DNA of 64,000 nt, from contig NZ_JALEGS010000061.1 in NCBI RefSeq assembly GCF_022763345.1, positions 62,001 through 126,000 on the forward strand, given 5' to 3'. Below the pieces are notes generated by a model, which was given only the letters and a program-made list of their open reading frames with translations, searched no databases and was not told where the DNA came from. Position 1 is the first letter of the stretch. Every line of letters starts with the position of its first letter. Source of the DNA: Phaeodactylibacter sp. GTDB lineage: Bacteria; Bacteroidota; Bacteroidia; Chitinophagales; Saprospiraceae. The translations under genes and the position numbers were made by a program. Below, in pieces: positions 8,015 through 17,107 of the stretch.

Positions 8015-9931
8015 ATGAAAACGCTCCACTTGTTCCCGTTGCTGCTGCTAAGCCTTTTGGGGTGCGCTGATGCAACGATTCCGCCTTTATCTAATGCCTC
8101 TGGCAGCCTGCAGTGTACGCTGGGTATCGATACGGAGGGGCAGCCATTTTACCTCTTGTCTTATCAAGGCGCTACGGTACTGGATACCTCCTACCTGGGT
8201 ATTCGCCTGGAAGGTGCGGATTGCACCCGAGATATGGAATGGGTATCGGTAGGGGAGCCTTCCCTGAAGGCAGTGCGGTATTCCATGACGCACGGCAAGC
8301 AACAGACGGTCCGTTACACCGGGCAGCAGTACCGGGCTGTTTTACGGAACGCAGCCGGGTTCGAGTTGGAAGTCCATTTTTACTTATCGGAACAAGGGTT
8401 TGCCTACCGCTACTATTTTCCGCGCGCACCAAAGGACAGTATCCTGGTTTTGGAAGAAGCCTCCGCTTATGGCTTTCCTGATTCTACAATGGCCTGGATG
8501 CAGCCCATGTCCAAAGCCAAATCCGGATGGAAGGAAACCAACCCGTCCTACGAGGAAAATTACCTGATGGAGGTTCCGGTCTCCACCCCTTCCCCAATCG
8601 GCGAAGGGTTTGTGTACCCGGCTTTGTTTAAGGTCGGAGCGCATTGGTTGCTGGCTACGGAAGCTGATTTACACCCGGGTTATTGCGGCACGAGGTTGCG
8701 GTACGATAGTCTTTCCCGACAATTGAAAGTCGCCTTTCCGCAAGCCAAGGAGGTATTTCCGGGTGGAGGGCTGTTGCCCCGGGGTGAAGCACCTTTTCGC
8801 AGCCCCTGGCGTATTGTGGCGGTTGGCAGCCTGGGGGATATTGTGGAAAGTACGATTGGGACGGACCTCGCGGCATCTTCAAAAGGATTAGGCCGCGATT
8901 TTGTAAAAAGCGGACTGGCTTCCTGGAGCTGGGTATTGCTGAAAGACGATTTTACGAATTATGAAACGTCCAGGCGGTTTATCGACTACGCCGGGGAAAT
9001 GAACTGGCCCTACTGCCTCATTGATGCGGACTGGGACTGGAAAATCGGTTACGAAAGGATGCAGGAACTGATTGATTATGCCAGGACCAAAGACGTGAAG
9101 ATTTTGTTGTGGTATAATTCTTCCGGAAGCTGGAACAGCACGACCTATTCACCCAAGAGCAAACTGATAGACCCGGAAAGCCGGAAGGCGGAGTTTGCCC
9201 GGCTGCAGCAAATGGGCGTAGCGGGCATCAAAGTGGACTTCTTCGGTGGTGACGGGCAGTCGATGATCGCCTACTACCACGATATCCTGCAAGATGCGGC
9301 CAAGTATCAACTGATGCTCAATTTTCATGGGGCTACGCTGCCGCGAGGCTGGCACCGGACCTATCCACACCTGATGACAGTAGAAGCCATTAAGGGTGGA
9401 GAATTCATTACTTTCCTTCAGGAAAACGCGGATCAGGCGCCCCGCCACTGCGCGGTCATTCCCTTCACCCGTAATGTGTTCGACCCCATGGACTTTACGC
9501 CTATGGTGCTGGACAGCATTCCCGGTATTCAACGCCGGACTACCCCGGCCTTTGAGCTGGCGCTGCCCGTCTTGTTTACATCGGGCATTCAGCATATTGC
9601 CGAAATTCCGGAAGGGATGCAAAAAATGCCAGCTTATGTGGCCGATTACCTGCGAGATGTCCCTACGCAATGGGATGAAGTGAAATTTATGGACGGATAC
9701 CCGGGAAAATACGCAGTTATCGCACGTCGCAAGGGAGAAGTCTGGCACATAGCGGGCATCAATGGAACGAATAAGGAGATTTTGGTGCGCTTAGACCTTT
9801 CGTTTGTTGCCCATAAGCAGGGCGTACTCCTGTACGATGGCCCGGAAGGACAGATACTGAAAGGAGAGGCTTTGGCAGGTCCGACTGTTGTAGGCCTGCC
9901 GGGCAGGGGTGGTTTCGTGATTAAAATATGA
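8015..9931 (+). CDS. GH97 family glycoside hydrolase (retaining, alpha-galactosidase-like), lipoprotein
   Basis: 638 residues with a lipoprotein signal (MKTLHLFPLL, lipobox LLGC), so it is likely anchored in the periplasm or outer membrane. The GH97 layout is clear: an N-terminal beta-sandwich to about residue 280, a TIM barrel from SGLASWSWVLLKDDF onward, and a short C-terminal beta domain. GIKVDFFGGDGQ carries an Asp at residue 408 where inverting SusB-type members lack a nucleophile; GH97 members with this Asp are retaining alpha-galactosidases. A conserved Glu lies in MTVEAIKGGEF near residue 456. It would release alpha-linked galactose (or another alpha-hexose) from oligosaccharides. It follows the ara operon but after a terminator, so it may have its own promoter. 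Confidence 0.88.
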   Translation: MKTLHLFPLLLLSLLGCADATIPPLSNASGSLQCTLGIDTEGQPFYLLSYQGATVLDTSYLGIRLEGADCTRDMEWVSVGEPSLKAVRYSMTHGKQQTVRYTGQQYRAVLRNAAGFELEVHFYLSEQGFAYRYYFPRAPKDSILVLEEASAYGFPDSTMAWMQPMSKAKSGWKETNPSYEENYLMEVPVSTPSPIGEGFVYPALFKVGAHWLLATEADLHPGYCGTRLRYDSLSRQLKVAFPQAKEVFPGGGLLPRGEAPFRSPWRIVAVGSLGDIVESTIGTDLAASSKGLGRDFVKSGLASWSWVLLKDDFTNYETSRRFIDYAGEMNWPYCLIDADWDWKIGYERMQELIDYARTKDVKILLWYNSSGSWNSTTYSPKSKLIDPESRKAEFARLQQMGVAGIKVDFFGGDGQSMIAYYHDILQDAAKYQLMLNFHGATLPRGWHRTYPHLMTVEAIKGGEFITFLQENADQAPRHCAVIPFTRNVFDPMDFTPMVLDSIPGIQRRTTPAFELALPVLFTSGIQHIAEIPEGMQKMPAYVADYLRDVPTQWDEVKFMDGYPGKYAVIARRKGEVWHIAGINGTNKEILVRLDLSFVAHKQGVLLYDGPEGQILKGEALAGPTVVGLPGRGGFVIKI

Positions 9932-9973
9932 TTGAGCACATGCCTATGAATCAAATCAAGAAAAAGGACCGTG

Positions 9974-11737
9974 ATGAAGTTTTGGACTGCAGGGCTATTA
10001 TTCTTAACCACAGCGTTCGCTGCCACCGCACAGGACCTGACGGAAGGCCTGGTGGGTTACTACAGCTTCTGCGGATGTGAGGCAACCGACTACAGCGGGA
10101 ATGAAAACCATGGAACCATCATTGGGGACCCCAACTGTATTCCCGGTATCAAGGGCGAGGGCTTCCTGTTCAATGAGAATGGCGGAAATACGGGCTGCAG
10201 CACAATCAACACGGACTTCATAGAACTGCCCACTTTTGGCCCTATCTGGAGTGAAGGCATTTCAATCTGCGCCTGGGTGGAATACGAAAATATCGCCAAC
10301 TTTGAGCGCATAGTGGATATCGGTAATGGAAGCGGGGACGATGGTGGCGCTCCGGTATGGTTTGGCAGGGAAGGCAATTCCGATAATCTGACTTTGGAAA
10401 GCTGGGTCAGTGCAGACCCCAATGCCAACCGCACTACTGGCCGCTTGGTGGCAGAAGGTGCCATCACCAACGGGCAAATTGAGTTTTACTGTGCGACGAT
10501 TGGGGGCGATAGCATGAAAATCTATGTCAATGGTGTGCTGGTTGCGCAAAAAGCGGGGCATCCAATTCTCAATGTGGAGCGCACTTCCAACTACATCGGC
10601 CGGTCCAACTGGTGCAACGCCGATCCCGATTTTCATGGGTTTATGGATGAAGTCCGAATTTATAACCGGGCCCTGTCTGCAGGGGAAATCCTTCAGATGT
10701 ACGAAGCCCCTTTCTTTGCCACGCCGCCCGTAGTGGGCATTTGCCTGGGCGATAGTGTACAGCTTCGGGCGCAGGGTGGGGCAGCCTACGAGTGGTCGCC
10801 ATCCAACTACCTGAGTTCAGATACGGTTGCGGCTCCCATGGCTTCACCACCGGTGCCGACCGAGTACAGTTGCAAAATCATTTTTCCGGATGGTTGTTTT
10901 ATCACTGATACCGTATTGGTTGAAGTGGATCAGGATACCATGGTGGCCGTAGACACCACTATTTGTGCCAATCAGGATTACTATGGGTATCAGACACCAG
11001 GTACGTACACGGATGTATTCACGACTCGTTACGGCTGCGACAGTACCCGTGTGCTGCAGTTGTCGGTACTGCCCAATGTTCTTTCTGCGGAGGAGGTTCG
11101 CATCTGCGAGGGCGAAAGTTACCGGGGGTTTGCGGCGACAGGTATTTATGAAGACACCTTGCCTGCGCTTGCCGGTTGTGACACTCTCTACCGGCTTTCG
11201 CTGCAAGTGGAAAGCCCTGTCTTTGATGATTTGGCTATACAACCTGCGGATTGTGCCAGGAATAATGGTGCCATACAGTTTGAAATTGGGGAGGCCCACC
11301 GGTCTGTTACGGCTTCCCTCAATGACGCACCGCTTTCAACTTCTGAGGTATCTGGATTAACGCCCGGGGCCTACACCCTGCGCCTGACAGACGGTGCGGG
11401 TTGCGCCCGGGATACTCTGCTGACGGTTCCACAGGCCGATTGCCCCCTTTACGTCCCTTCCGCTTTTTCTCCCAACGGTGATGGCCGGAACGACCGCCTC
11501 CGTCTCTACGCCTGGCCGGAAGCAGGAATAACCATTCGTACTTTTCGCATCTACAATCGCTGGGGCAGCCTGGTGTATGAGGCAGAAAATTTCGCACCCA
11601 ATGATTCGGGCTATGGCTGGGACGGGACCTACCGGGGCGAACGGCTTAACAACGGGACTTACCTTTACACTATTGTCGCTGTAAATGCGGGGGGAAAAAT
11701 AACTACCCTGACCGGTGACGTTCAGCTGGTGCCCTAA
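9974..11737 (+). CDS. Secreted LamG-domain surface protein with T9SS type B (gliding-associated) C-terminal domain
   Basis: About 587 residues. GTG (9971) and ATG (9974) are adjacent start codons; ATG is preferred and gives the signal peptide MKFWTAGLLFLTTAFAATAQ. Residues about 25-225 form a LamG/concanavalin-like jelly roll (FMDEVRIYNRALSAGEI is a classical LamG end). A middle part with paired cysteines resembles Ig-like modules. The last 90 residues, from YVPSAFSPNGDGRNDRLRL to the end, are a CHU_C gliding-motility-associated domain, the type B signal for T9SS export and surface attachment. It probably binds a carbohydrate or cell-surface ligand; no catalytic domain is seen. Confidence 0.88.
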   Translation: MKFWTAGLLFLTTAFAATAQDLTEGLVGYYSFCGCEATDYSGNENHGTIIGDPNCIPGIKGEGFLFNENGGNTGCSTINTDFIELPTFGPIWSEGISICAWVEYENIANFERIVDIGNGSGDDGGAPVWFGREGNSDNLTLESWVSADPNANRTTGRLVAEGAITNGQIEFYCATIGGDSMKIYVNGVLVAQKAGHPILNVERTSNYIGRSNWCNADPDFHGFMDEVRIYNRALSAGEILQMYEAPFFATPPVVGICLGDSVQLRAQGGAAYEWSPSNYLSSDTVAAPMASPPVPTEYSCKIIFPDGCFITDTVLVEVDQDTMVAVDTTICANQDYYGYQTPGTYTDVFTTRYGCDSTRVLQLSVLPNVLSAEEVRICEGESYRGFAATGIYEDTLPALAGCDTLYRLSLQVESPVFDDLAIQPADCARNNGAIQFEIGEAHRSVTASLNDAPLSTSEVSGLTPGAYTLRLTDGAGCARDTLLTVPQADCPLYVPSAFSPNGDGRNDRLRLYAWPEAGITIRTFRIYNRWGSLVYEAENFAPNDSGYGWDGTYRGERLNNGTYLYTIVAVNAGGKITTLTGDVQLVP

Positions 11738-11765
11738 AAAAAAGGGCAGCGCTTCTGCGCTGCCC
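11736..11765 (-). terminator. Rho-independent terminator for the minus-strand gene at 11800
   Basis: A 9-bp perfect GC-rich stem, GGGCAGCGC (11744-11752) and GCGCTGCCC (11757-11765), with a TTCT loop. Eight A residues at 11736-11743 give a U-tract when read on the minus strand, so it serves the gene ending at 11800. It abuts the stop of the convergent LamG gene and may act on both. Confidence 0.85.
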
Positions 11766-11799
11766 GACAGTCAAAATAGTGTATGAATAGTAGTAGTAG

Positions 11800-12663
11800 T
11801 TAACGCTTGGTGCTCTTAAAGATCTTCTCACTGCGGACCTGGCCGCTATCGTAAGCTTCCACTTTGACATAAACGCCAGGCTCAAGATTGTTGAAGTCTT
11901 CCCCAACCTTCCGGCCATCCATAGTGAAGTAGGTTACGCTGATGAGTTTGCCGTTAGGCTTGTCTTCAAAGACTTCCGTTGTAGAAGTCGAAAAGTTAGG
12001 TGTAACCGTTATGTTCTTCATATAGCTGTACTGCGGGTCGAAGAAGGTGCCATCCGGGCGCATATTGTCACTCCAGAATGACCCGGTTCCAATCACCAGG
12101 GTTGCAGCATTCTGCATAAAATCAATGATCTGACTGTAGTCTGTGAGGTTGCCCGCGATGGTCACATCCGTGCTGCTTTCATTATAAGCCAGCTGATTGT
12201 CCACGTAAACGGCATAGCCCGTTTGGGTGAACTGCAATTTTACATTCCTCCACTGATTGCCGCCCAGGAAATCGGTATCGAGCCCAAAGTCAATCAGGTT
12301 GGCATCAATGAACATGCCGTTGTTAAAGCCTAAGTAGGAGCCATTGGTGAAATACATCCGGCCCAGGGCATCATCAAATAAGGCAATGAGGGAGCCCAGG
12401 ACTTTGATCGAGTCCACACCTTCATAGTTGTACACATCAAAGGCAATTTCTGCTTCCGTGAAGTCCTGCCCCATCAATGGATTGTCAAAAGATACATCAG
12501 GATTAGCCACAGTCGAGGCCGCCTCTGCGACATCGATGACGAGTGCTCCTTCAAATGTTGTTGTGAATGCCGGGTCAATGGCGCTGATGTCAATTGTAGT
12601 TTGCTGGGCGTGAACCGCACTAAAAGCCAGAACGGCCACAATGAGAAAGTAAATTTGTTTCAT
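11800..12663 (-). CDS. Secreted protein of unknown function with T9SS-like C-terminus
   Basis: 287 residues from the ATG at 12663, chosen because it opens the signal peptide MKQIYFLIVAVLAFSAVHAQ; an upstream in-frame ATG adds a non-signal-like leader. The body is mostly predicted beta strand with WRNVKLQFTQTGYAVYVDNQ, a pattern of LamG/ConA-like sandwich folds. The last 55 residues (TMDGRKV, then LEPGVYVKVEAYDSG and EKIFK) resemble the short T9SS type A sorting domain, in which a conserved G-x-Y/V and terminal K-rich strand recur. I do not recognise a specific family. It is divergent from the HupE gene and has its own terminator. Confidence 0.6.
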   Translation of the reverse strand: MKQIYFLIVAVLAFSAVHAQQTTIDISAIDPAFTTTFEGALVIDVAEAASTVANPDVSFDNPLMGQDFTEAEIAFDVYNYEGVDSIKVLGSLIALFDDALGRMYFTNGSYLGFNNGMFIDANLIDFGLDTDFLGGNQWRNVKLQFTQTGYAVYVDNQLAYNESSTDVTIAGNLTDYSQIIDFMQNAATLVIGTGSFWSDNMRPDGTFFDPQYSYMKNITVTPNFSTSTTEVFEDKPNGKLISVTYFTMDGRKVGEDFNNLEPGVYVKVEAYDSGQVRSEKIFKSTKR

Positions 12664-13018
12664 TACACTGATTTTAGATGGTAGAATAATAGTTACCTGC
12701 TTATTTGCTGCCCTCCCCCTCGATGGTTGGTTAAGCCATAGAATTCTTGCCTCAATGTTTGCCATTTAAAGCACCTTGAGATCAGGGTTAAGACAGCCTT
12801 GTTTTTTCTAAAGTAAAGATAATAAAAATAAATGTTAAAAGTACACTTATCTTAAAAAAGTCCTGTACGATTCTGACCACTAGTGGTTTAGGTCATGTCG
12901 GGCTAAGATTAGGGAATGGGAAGTTTTAAGTTGAGCGGGTGTAGATTGGGGGCAACTTCAGCTGCTGCAGATAATCCTATGAAAGCTATCTTTACGTAAC
13001 TAAGAAAAAACCTTCGTT
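12664..13018. other. Divergent intergenic region with a 12-bp palindrome
   Basis: 355 bp between two divergently transcribed genes. It is AT-rich in the centre (12800-12860) and holds the perfect palindrome ACCACTAGTGGT at 12876-12887. A Bacteroidota -7-like hexamer, TATCTTTA, lies at 12987-12994, 25 bp before the HupE start, but no clear -33 TTG partner was found. No gene is seen here. Confidence 0.4.
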
Positions 13019-13723
13019 ATGAAAATTTTCCTTACCAGCCTTTTTCTGCTTTTGCTTCCTGCTGTGATGCTGGCCCACGGCGTCAGTAGTGCCGACCATG
13101 CCACCTTGGTGGACGGGGGGCTTGCCGCTTATGTGCTAGTTGGTGCCAAACACATGCTCACGGGCTATGACCACCTGCTCTTCCTGCTCGGGGTGCTCTT
13201 TTACCTGAGTGGGTTCCGGGATATCCTTCGGTTTATTACCGTCTTTACTTTAGGTCACTGCATTACGTTGATTGGCGCGACCTATTTGGGTGTAACTGCT
13301 GATGAACACTTAGTAGACGCCGTCATTGCGCTGAGCGTAACGTATAAAGGCTTCGAAAACCTCAATGGCTTTGAGCGGGTATTCAAGGCCCCGGCTCCGG
13401 ACCTGTTGTTTATGGTTTTTGCATTTGGGCTGATACATGGTTTCGGTTTGTCTACCCGCCTGCAGTCGTTTGACCTTGGTGCCGATCAGTTTTTGGCAAA
13501 AATCCTGAGCTTCAATGTCGGCGTAGAGGTGGGGCAGGTCCTTGCACTCATCCCCATCGTTTTTGTGCTGAAAAAAATACAGCAGGCGAAGCATTACCCG
13601 GTCTTTTACAAAGTCGTTAATATTGGCTTGATTGTGGCAGGGGCTGCTCTGCTGGCTTATCAGTTGTATGGCTTTTTTAGTGGGCAGGCGGAAGTGGCGG
13701 CTACTGTACATACACATTCATGA
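13019..13723 (+). CDS. HupE/UreJ-family membrane protein, putative metal permease
   Basis: 234 residues with a signal peptide (MKIFLTSLFLLLLPAVMLAHG) and about six further hydrophobic segments. The family is shown by GAKHMLTGYDHLLFLLGVLFY and TLGHCITLI, with conserved His and Asp in membrane segments, and by FGLIHGFGLS. HupE/UreJ proteins are linked to nickel or cobalt import for hydrogenase and urease, but distant members such as this occur beside other metal systems. The C-terminus ends VHTHS. Neighbours at 13.8-17.5 kb include two His-rich proteins and a TonB receptor, which supports a role in transition-metal uptake; the metal is not determinable. Confidence 0.75.
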   Translation: MKIFLTSLFLLLLPAVMLAHGVSSADHATLVDGGLAAYVLVGAKHMLTGYDHLLFLLGVLFYLSGFRDILRFITVFTLGHCITLIGATYLGVTADEHLVDAVIALSVTYKGFENLNGFERVFKAPAPDLLFMVFAFGLIHGFGLSTRLQSFDLGADQFLAKILSFNVGVEVGQVLALIPIVFVLKKIQQAKHYPVFYKVVNIGLIVAGAALLAYQLYGFFSGQAEVAATVHTHS

Positions 13724-13752
13724 TTGCATTTACTTTCCGGTCCAAATAACGA

Positions 13753-13788
13753 GCGCCCGGTGCTGTTGCAGCTACCGGGCGCTTTTTT
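13753..13788 (+). terminator. Rho-independent terminator after the HupE-like gene
   Basis: Perfect 9-bp stem GCGCCCGGT (13753-13761) with ACCGGGCGC (13774-13782), 12-base loop, then TTTTTT. It lies between two convergent genes. Confidence 0.88.
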
Positions 13789-13808
13789 ATGCCGTCAAAT
13801 GTCAGTTG

Positions 13809-14477
13809 TTAATCACAAGAAGTTGTCCGCTCAATATCGCAGTAAGTCGACCACCAGGGGTTAAACTGATTGTCCTTTTCATCATTGCTCATCGCCAGTA
13901 AGGCTTCTACGTCATCTCCATACCGCAGGTGCATGTGGATTGGGTCGCCGTGGGGTGAACGGGAGATGACATACTTAAATGCCGCACAGTCTCCGTCGTA
14001 GTCTTCTACTTTTTGGAACACATCCCAGATGGATGTCTTAGACTGCTCCGGGAAGTAATGCGGGTCTGGCCGGCTGCCGATGTACTGATAGCCGCACTCC
14101 GCCAGCTTTTGCTCCATATCGTCATGGGCGTAGAAAGCCATACGGGAGAGCGAGCCTTTGTCCTCACTGGTTTTCAGCACGAGGCGGCTGGGGTTGCGTG
14201 GGTCATTTTCCGTTAGGGAGTCGTTGGGGTTCATCCGAAACTCTCCGTTCATCGCCAGGTAGCGGAAAGCCGGGCTGCCATCTGCATTGGGGTGGCTGTG
14301 TCCGTCGCCTCCATGCCCGTGGGTGTGGGTACCTGCACCATGATCATGCGTATGTGCTGTTCCGTCGTTAGCATGGGTGTGCCCGTCTTCCGCATGAGAA
14401 TGGGTACAGTAAACAATGAAGAAGGAAAGGGCGGCCAAAATCAGGGCAGCGACGATTGTACTCTTTGGGTTTTTCAT
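13809..14477 (-). CDS. His-rich membrane-anchored or exported protein
   Basis: 222 residues. An N-terminal hydrophobic segment (about residues 7-24) is followed by a linker in which 12 His occur as HxH pairs (GHTHA, AHTHDHG, THTHGHG, GHSH) with Asp and Gly, a typical low-complexity metal-binding stretch. The rest, from about residue 65, is a soluble domain with several Cys and Trp that I do not recognise; it ends CDIERTTSCD. The Cys at residue 24 is preceded by Tyr, so the lipobox is poor. It lies downstream of the TonB receptor gene on the same strand, separated by a hairpin, and probably binds Zn, Ni or Cu in the periplasm. Confidence 0.6.
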   Translation of the reverse strand: MKNPKSTIVAALILAALSFFIVYCTHSHAEDGHTHANDGTAHTHDHGAGTHTHGHGGDGHSHPNADGSPAFRYLAMNGEFRMNPNDSLTENDPRNPSRLVLKTSEDKGSLSRMAFYAHDDMEQKLAECGYQYIGSRPDPHYFPEQSKTSIWDVFQKVEDYDGDCAAFKYVISRSPHGDPIHMHLRYGDDVEALLAMSNDEKDNQFNPWWSTYCDIERTTSCD

Positions 14478-14509
14478 ATCTGTAAGGTTTGAATTTTTGT
14501 AAAAGAATA

Positions 14510-14543
14510 GGGCTGAGGCTTACCGTAAGGGGCGCCTCAGCCC
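14510..14543 (-). terminator. Hairpin between TonB receptor gene and His-rich gene
   Basis: Perfect 10-bp stem GGGCTGAGGC (14510-14519) and GCCTCAGCCC (14534-14543), 14-base loop. Read on the minus strand it is followed by TATTCTTTT. It may terminate or attenuate the receptor transcript ahead of the His-rich gene. Confidence 0.65.
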
Positions 14544-14556
14544 AGCGTGTTACTCT

Positions 14557-16836
14557 TTAGAAGCCGTACCGTACGCCAACGCTGTAATTCCGCAGTGGAG
14601 CCGGAGCAAAAGACCGGGCATCCACACTGCCAAATACAGACTCTGCGTAGCGGGCATTAAACAGGTTCTGGATTTCCATGAAAATCCGCCCTTCCCTTGA
14701 AGACTGTTTGTTGAAATTGTAAAAGAAGGAAAGATGAGATACGGTGTAGCCCTCGTAGGAAGCTTCGTTATCCGGCGAAATGAAGTACCGCCCCACATCC
14801 CGGAACCGGAAGCGGCTGCCAAGCCCGGATGAGGTGACATAGGAAATATCCAGTGTACCGATGGTCTGAGGGACGCCAGTCAGGCCTTTACCTTCCAGGT
14901 TGTCCTCCGGATTGTTGGTGATCTCCGTTTCAATGTAGGAGAAGGTACCCGCCAGGCGCAGCCCGGGCAGGGGCGTCAGCGCTATTTTGGATTCTACCCC
15001 CATGCGGCGGGTTTCTCCGGCATTGAAAAACTCCAGAGAGCCGGGCGGGTTCTCCACGATTTCGTTGGAAGAGTCCAGAATGAAACCGGCAACGTCCAGC
15101 TCCAGCCAGTGATTGGGCAGGTAGGTGGCACCTACTTCATACTGCCACAACTGTACCGGCCCCAGATCGAGCCCGGCTTCATACTTCAATGCGCTGTTGG
15201 GCAGCGAAAAGCCATTGGAAACACTCGCGCGCAGGTCAAACCCTTCGTACAATGTGGAGCGAACGCCTACCTTTGGGCTAACGTTGTACAGACCGTCAAT
15301 TTGGTCAGCCACTGCGTCTTGCCCCGGGTCATTCGCTTCAAAGCTGCCAAAGTAGGTATCATAGCGCAGCCCTATGGAAGGGCGGAAGTAAGGGCTGATG
15401 TCAAATTCCCCTTGTGCATAAGCCGATACGGACTGTATGGTAAACAAGCGGTCCTGTGTCTGCCCCTGACGCACGCGGTCTTCGGTGGCCCAGCGCATCC
15501 GCTCCGTTTGTTCGCTGTAGTACTCCAGGCCGGCAATCCAGTTGACGGAAATACCGGAGAGCTCGCTGTAGCCATTCAGGCTGGCACCGGAGGCATACAC
15601 ATCGCGGGTGTTGAACCGCTCCGACTGCCCGCCGGGCTGGAAGCCAAACTTAGCAAAACGGGTAAATTCCTGCTGCACGGCATAGCCAAATACCAGCAGG
15701 CGGAGGTTGTCGCTAAAGCTGTGGTTGAGATCAAGGCGCTGGGTGTAAAACTGCTTATTGCCACCGTCGTTTTCCCCATTGGGGTCCTGCAGGTTCCGCC
15801 GGTCTTCATCCTCAAACTGAGCTTCGGAAATGTAGCCTGGAGCATTCCACTCGCTGCTGTGGCCGCGCAGGGACAGGGCGATGTCCGTTTTATCGCTCAG
15901 ATCATAAGAAAACCGGCCCGTGAGGTTGCCACGGAGGGTTTCTGAGTTTTCGGAATACCCATCGGTCCGGAACAGCTGGAAGGCGAGGTTGGTCTGCAGT
16001 TGGTGATCGGACGCACCGAGCGGGATACCTTTGCCGATGGCAACCTGTGCATCAAAGGTGTTAAAAGAACCGCCGGTAACGCTTACGTCCTGATAGTTGC
16101 CGCCCTTGCGGGTCTCCAATGCCAGGGTGCCGCCCTGTGCAAACCGGCCAAACAGTACAGATGACGGACCTTTGTAGACCTTCATCGATTTCAAATTGAG
16201 CGGAATGAGGACGTTCAGATCGGCATAGCCATCGGAGTGGCCTTCCGCTTCGTTTAGCGAAATGCCATCGATTTCCACACCAGCCTCCCCGGCGTGCCCG
16301 CCGCCGCCGAATCCGCGGATGGAGAACTGATCGGCTACGCCTCCCTGCCGGTAAGCGACGAGGTCAACGCCCGGCACCTGCTCAATCAGCCGCAGGGGCT
16401 GTTCGATATTCAGGCTTTGAATTTCTTCCTGTCCGATGATGTCAACGGTAATGGTATTGTTTTCCCGGTTGAGGGCTTCCCCACGGACGTAGATTTCGCT
16501 TAGAGAGGTCGCCGTTTGCCGGAGGGTGATGTCGATTTTCGCTGTTTGCCCGGCTGCTACTACGACGGGCTCGCTGTGGCGTTTGTACCCCACAGAACTT
16601 ATGTCGAGGGTGTAGGTGCCCGGTGACAGGTTGGCAATGGTAAATTGTCCGGATTCGTTGGTGGTCGCGCCCTGGGAAGTGCCCCTAACGGCCACGTTGA
16701 CGGCTACCAGCGGCCCTTCAGTATCGGATTGTATGGTGCCGCTAATATTGCCATTGGACTGACCCCAAAGCGAGGCTGTACTGAGACTGAATAGCAGGGC
16801 AAAAGTGAGTTTTATGAGTAGTTGTGTCTGTTTCAC
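14557..16836 (-). CDS. TonB-dependent receptor with carboxypeptidase-like plug extension
   Basis: About 759 residues from a GTG at 16836 that opens the signal peptide MKQTQLLIKLTFALLFSLST. The frame stays open to an ATG at 17055, but that leader is not signal-like and is not preferred. Domains: CarboxypepD_reg-like beta fold at about 30-110 (GNISGTIQSDTEGPLVAVNV), TonB plug at about 120-230 (LRLIEQVPGVDL, FSIRGFGGGG), then a 22-strand barrel ending NYSVGVRYGF with C-terminal aromatic. No SusD partner is present, so this is not a PUL receptor. The His-rich and HupE-like neighbours and the palindrome upstream suggest uptake of a metal or metal chelate through the outer membrane. Confidence 0.9.
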   Translation of the reverse strand: MKQTQLLIKLTFALLFSLSTASLWGQSNGNISGTIQSDTEGPLVAVNVAVRGTSQGATTNESGQFTIANLSPGTYTLDISSVGYKRHSEPVVVAAGQTAKIDITLRQTATSLSEIYVRGEALNRENNTITVDIIGQEEIQSLNIEQPLRLIEQVPGVDLVAYRQGGVADQFSIRGFGGGGHAGEAGVEIDGISLNEAEGHSDGYADLNVLIPLNLKSMKVYKGPSSVLFGRFAQGGTLALETRKGGNYQDVSVTGGSFNTFDAQVAIGKGIPLGASDHQLQTNLAFQLFRTDGYSENSETLRGNLTGRFSYDLSDKTDIALSLRGHSSEWNAPGYISEAQFEDEDRRNLQDPNGENDGGNKQFYTQRLDLNHSFSDNLRLLVFGYAVQQEFTRFAKFGFQPGGQSERFNTRDVYASGASLNGYSELSGISVNWIAGLEYYSEQTERMRWATEDRVRQGQTQDRLFTIQSVSAYAQGEFDISPYFRPSIGLRYDTYFGSFEANDPGQDAVADQIDGLYNVSPKVGVRSTLYEGFDLRASVSNGFSLPNSALKYEAGLDLGPVQLWQYEVGATYLPNHWLELDVAGFILDSSNEIVENPPGSLEFFNAGETRRMGVESKIALTPLPGLRLAGTFSYIETEITNNPEDNLEGKGLTGVPQTIGTLDISYVTSSGLGSRFRFRDVGRYFISPDNEASYEGYTVSHLSFFYNFNKQSSREGRIFMEIQNLFNARYAESVFGSVDARSFAPAPLRNYSVGVRYGF

Positions 16837-17070
16837 AATTATAATTTTTGACAGGCAACAGGAGGTTGCGTAGTGCATGTCCTGTTGCGTAAGGAATTGG
16901 GCCCGGGTTTTCCAGGCTTTACAAATACAGGTATGAAGGGACACCGCAGTACCACGCCCAGCTGCACGAAAAGGCAGGCTGTGTTTGCTGCACAACGGTA
17001 GTTCAGGCCAAACCAATCTGACTGCAAAGCAGGGCATTTGCTTCGGCACCTTCATGAAATAGAATCAATA

Positions 17071-17091
17071 GAGATGCTATGTTAGCATCTC
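17071..17091. promoter_or_regulatory. 21-bp palindromic operator candidate (Zur/Fur-like), copy 1
   Basis: Perfect inverted repeat GAGATGCTA-N3-TAGCATCTC, between the His-rich gene ending at 17108 and the TonB receptor gene. The same palindrome, with complementary centre, is at 45681-45701, and the flanks also match (TATT before and CTATT after in one orientation). Size and symmetry fit a Fur-superfamily site; its place in a metal-uptake cluster points to a zinc or similar regulator. The regulator gene is not in this window, so the identity is inferred. Confidence 0.6.
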
Positions 17092-17107
17092 AAATAAACG
17101 GAATGAA

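Noticed and set aside
13809..14477. Lipoprotein assignment for the His-rich protein
   Set aside because: The only Cys after the hydrophobic segment is preceded by Tyr, which does not fit a lipobox.
16837..17070. Possible cobalamin riboswitch in the leader of the TonB receptor gene
   Set aside because: The conserved B12-box and the ACTGT core were looked for on the minus strand and not found, although a GGTGCC and a short GCAAA/TTTGC hairpin are present.
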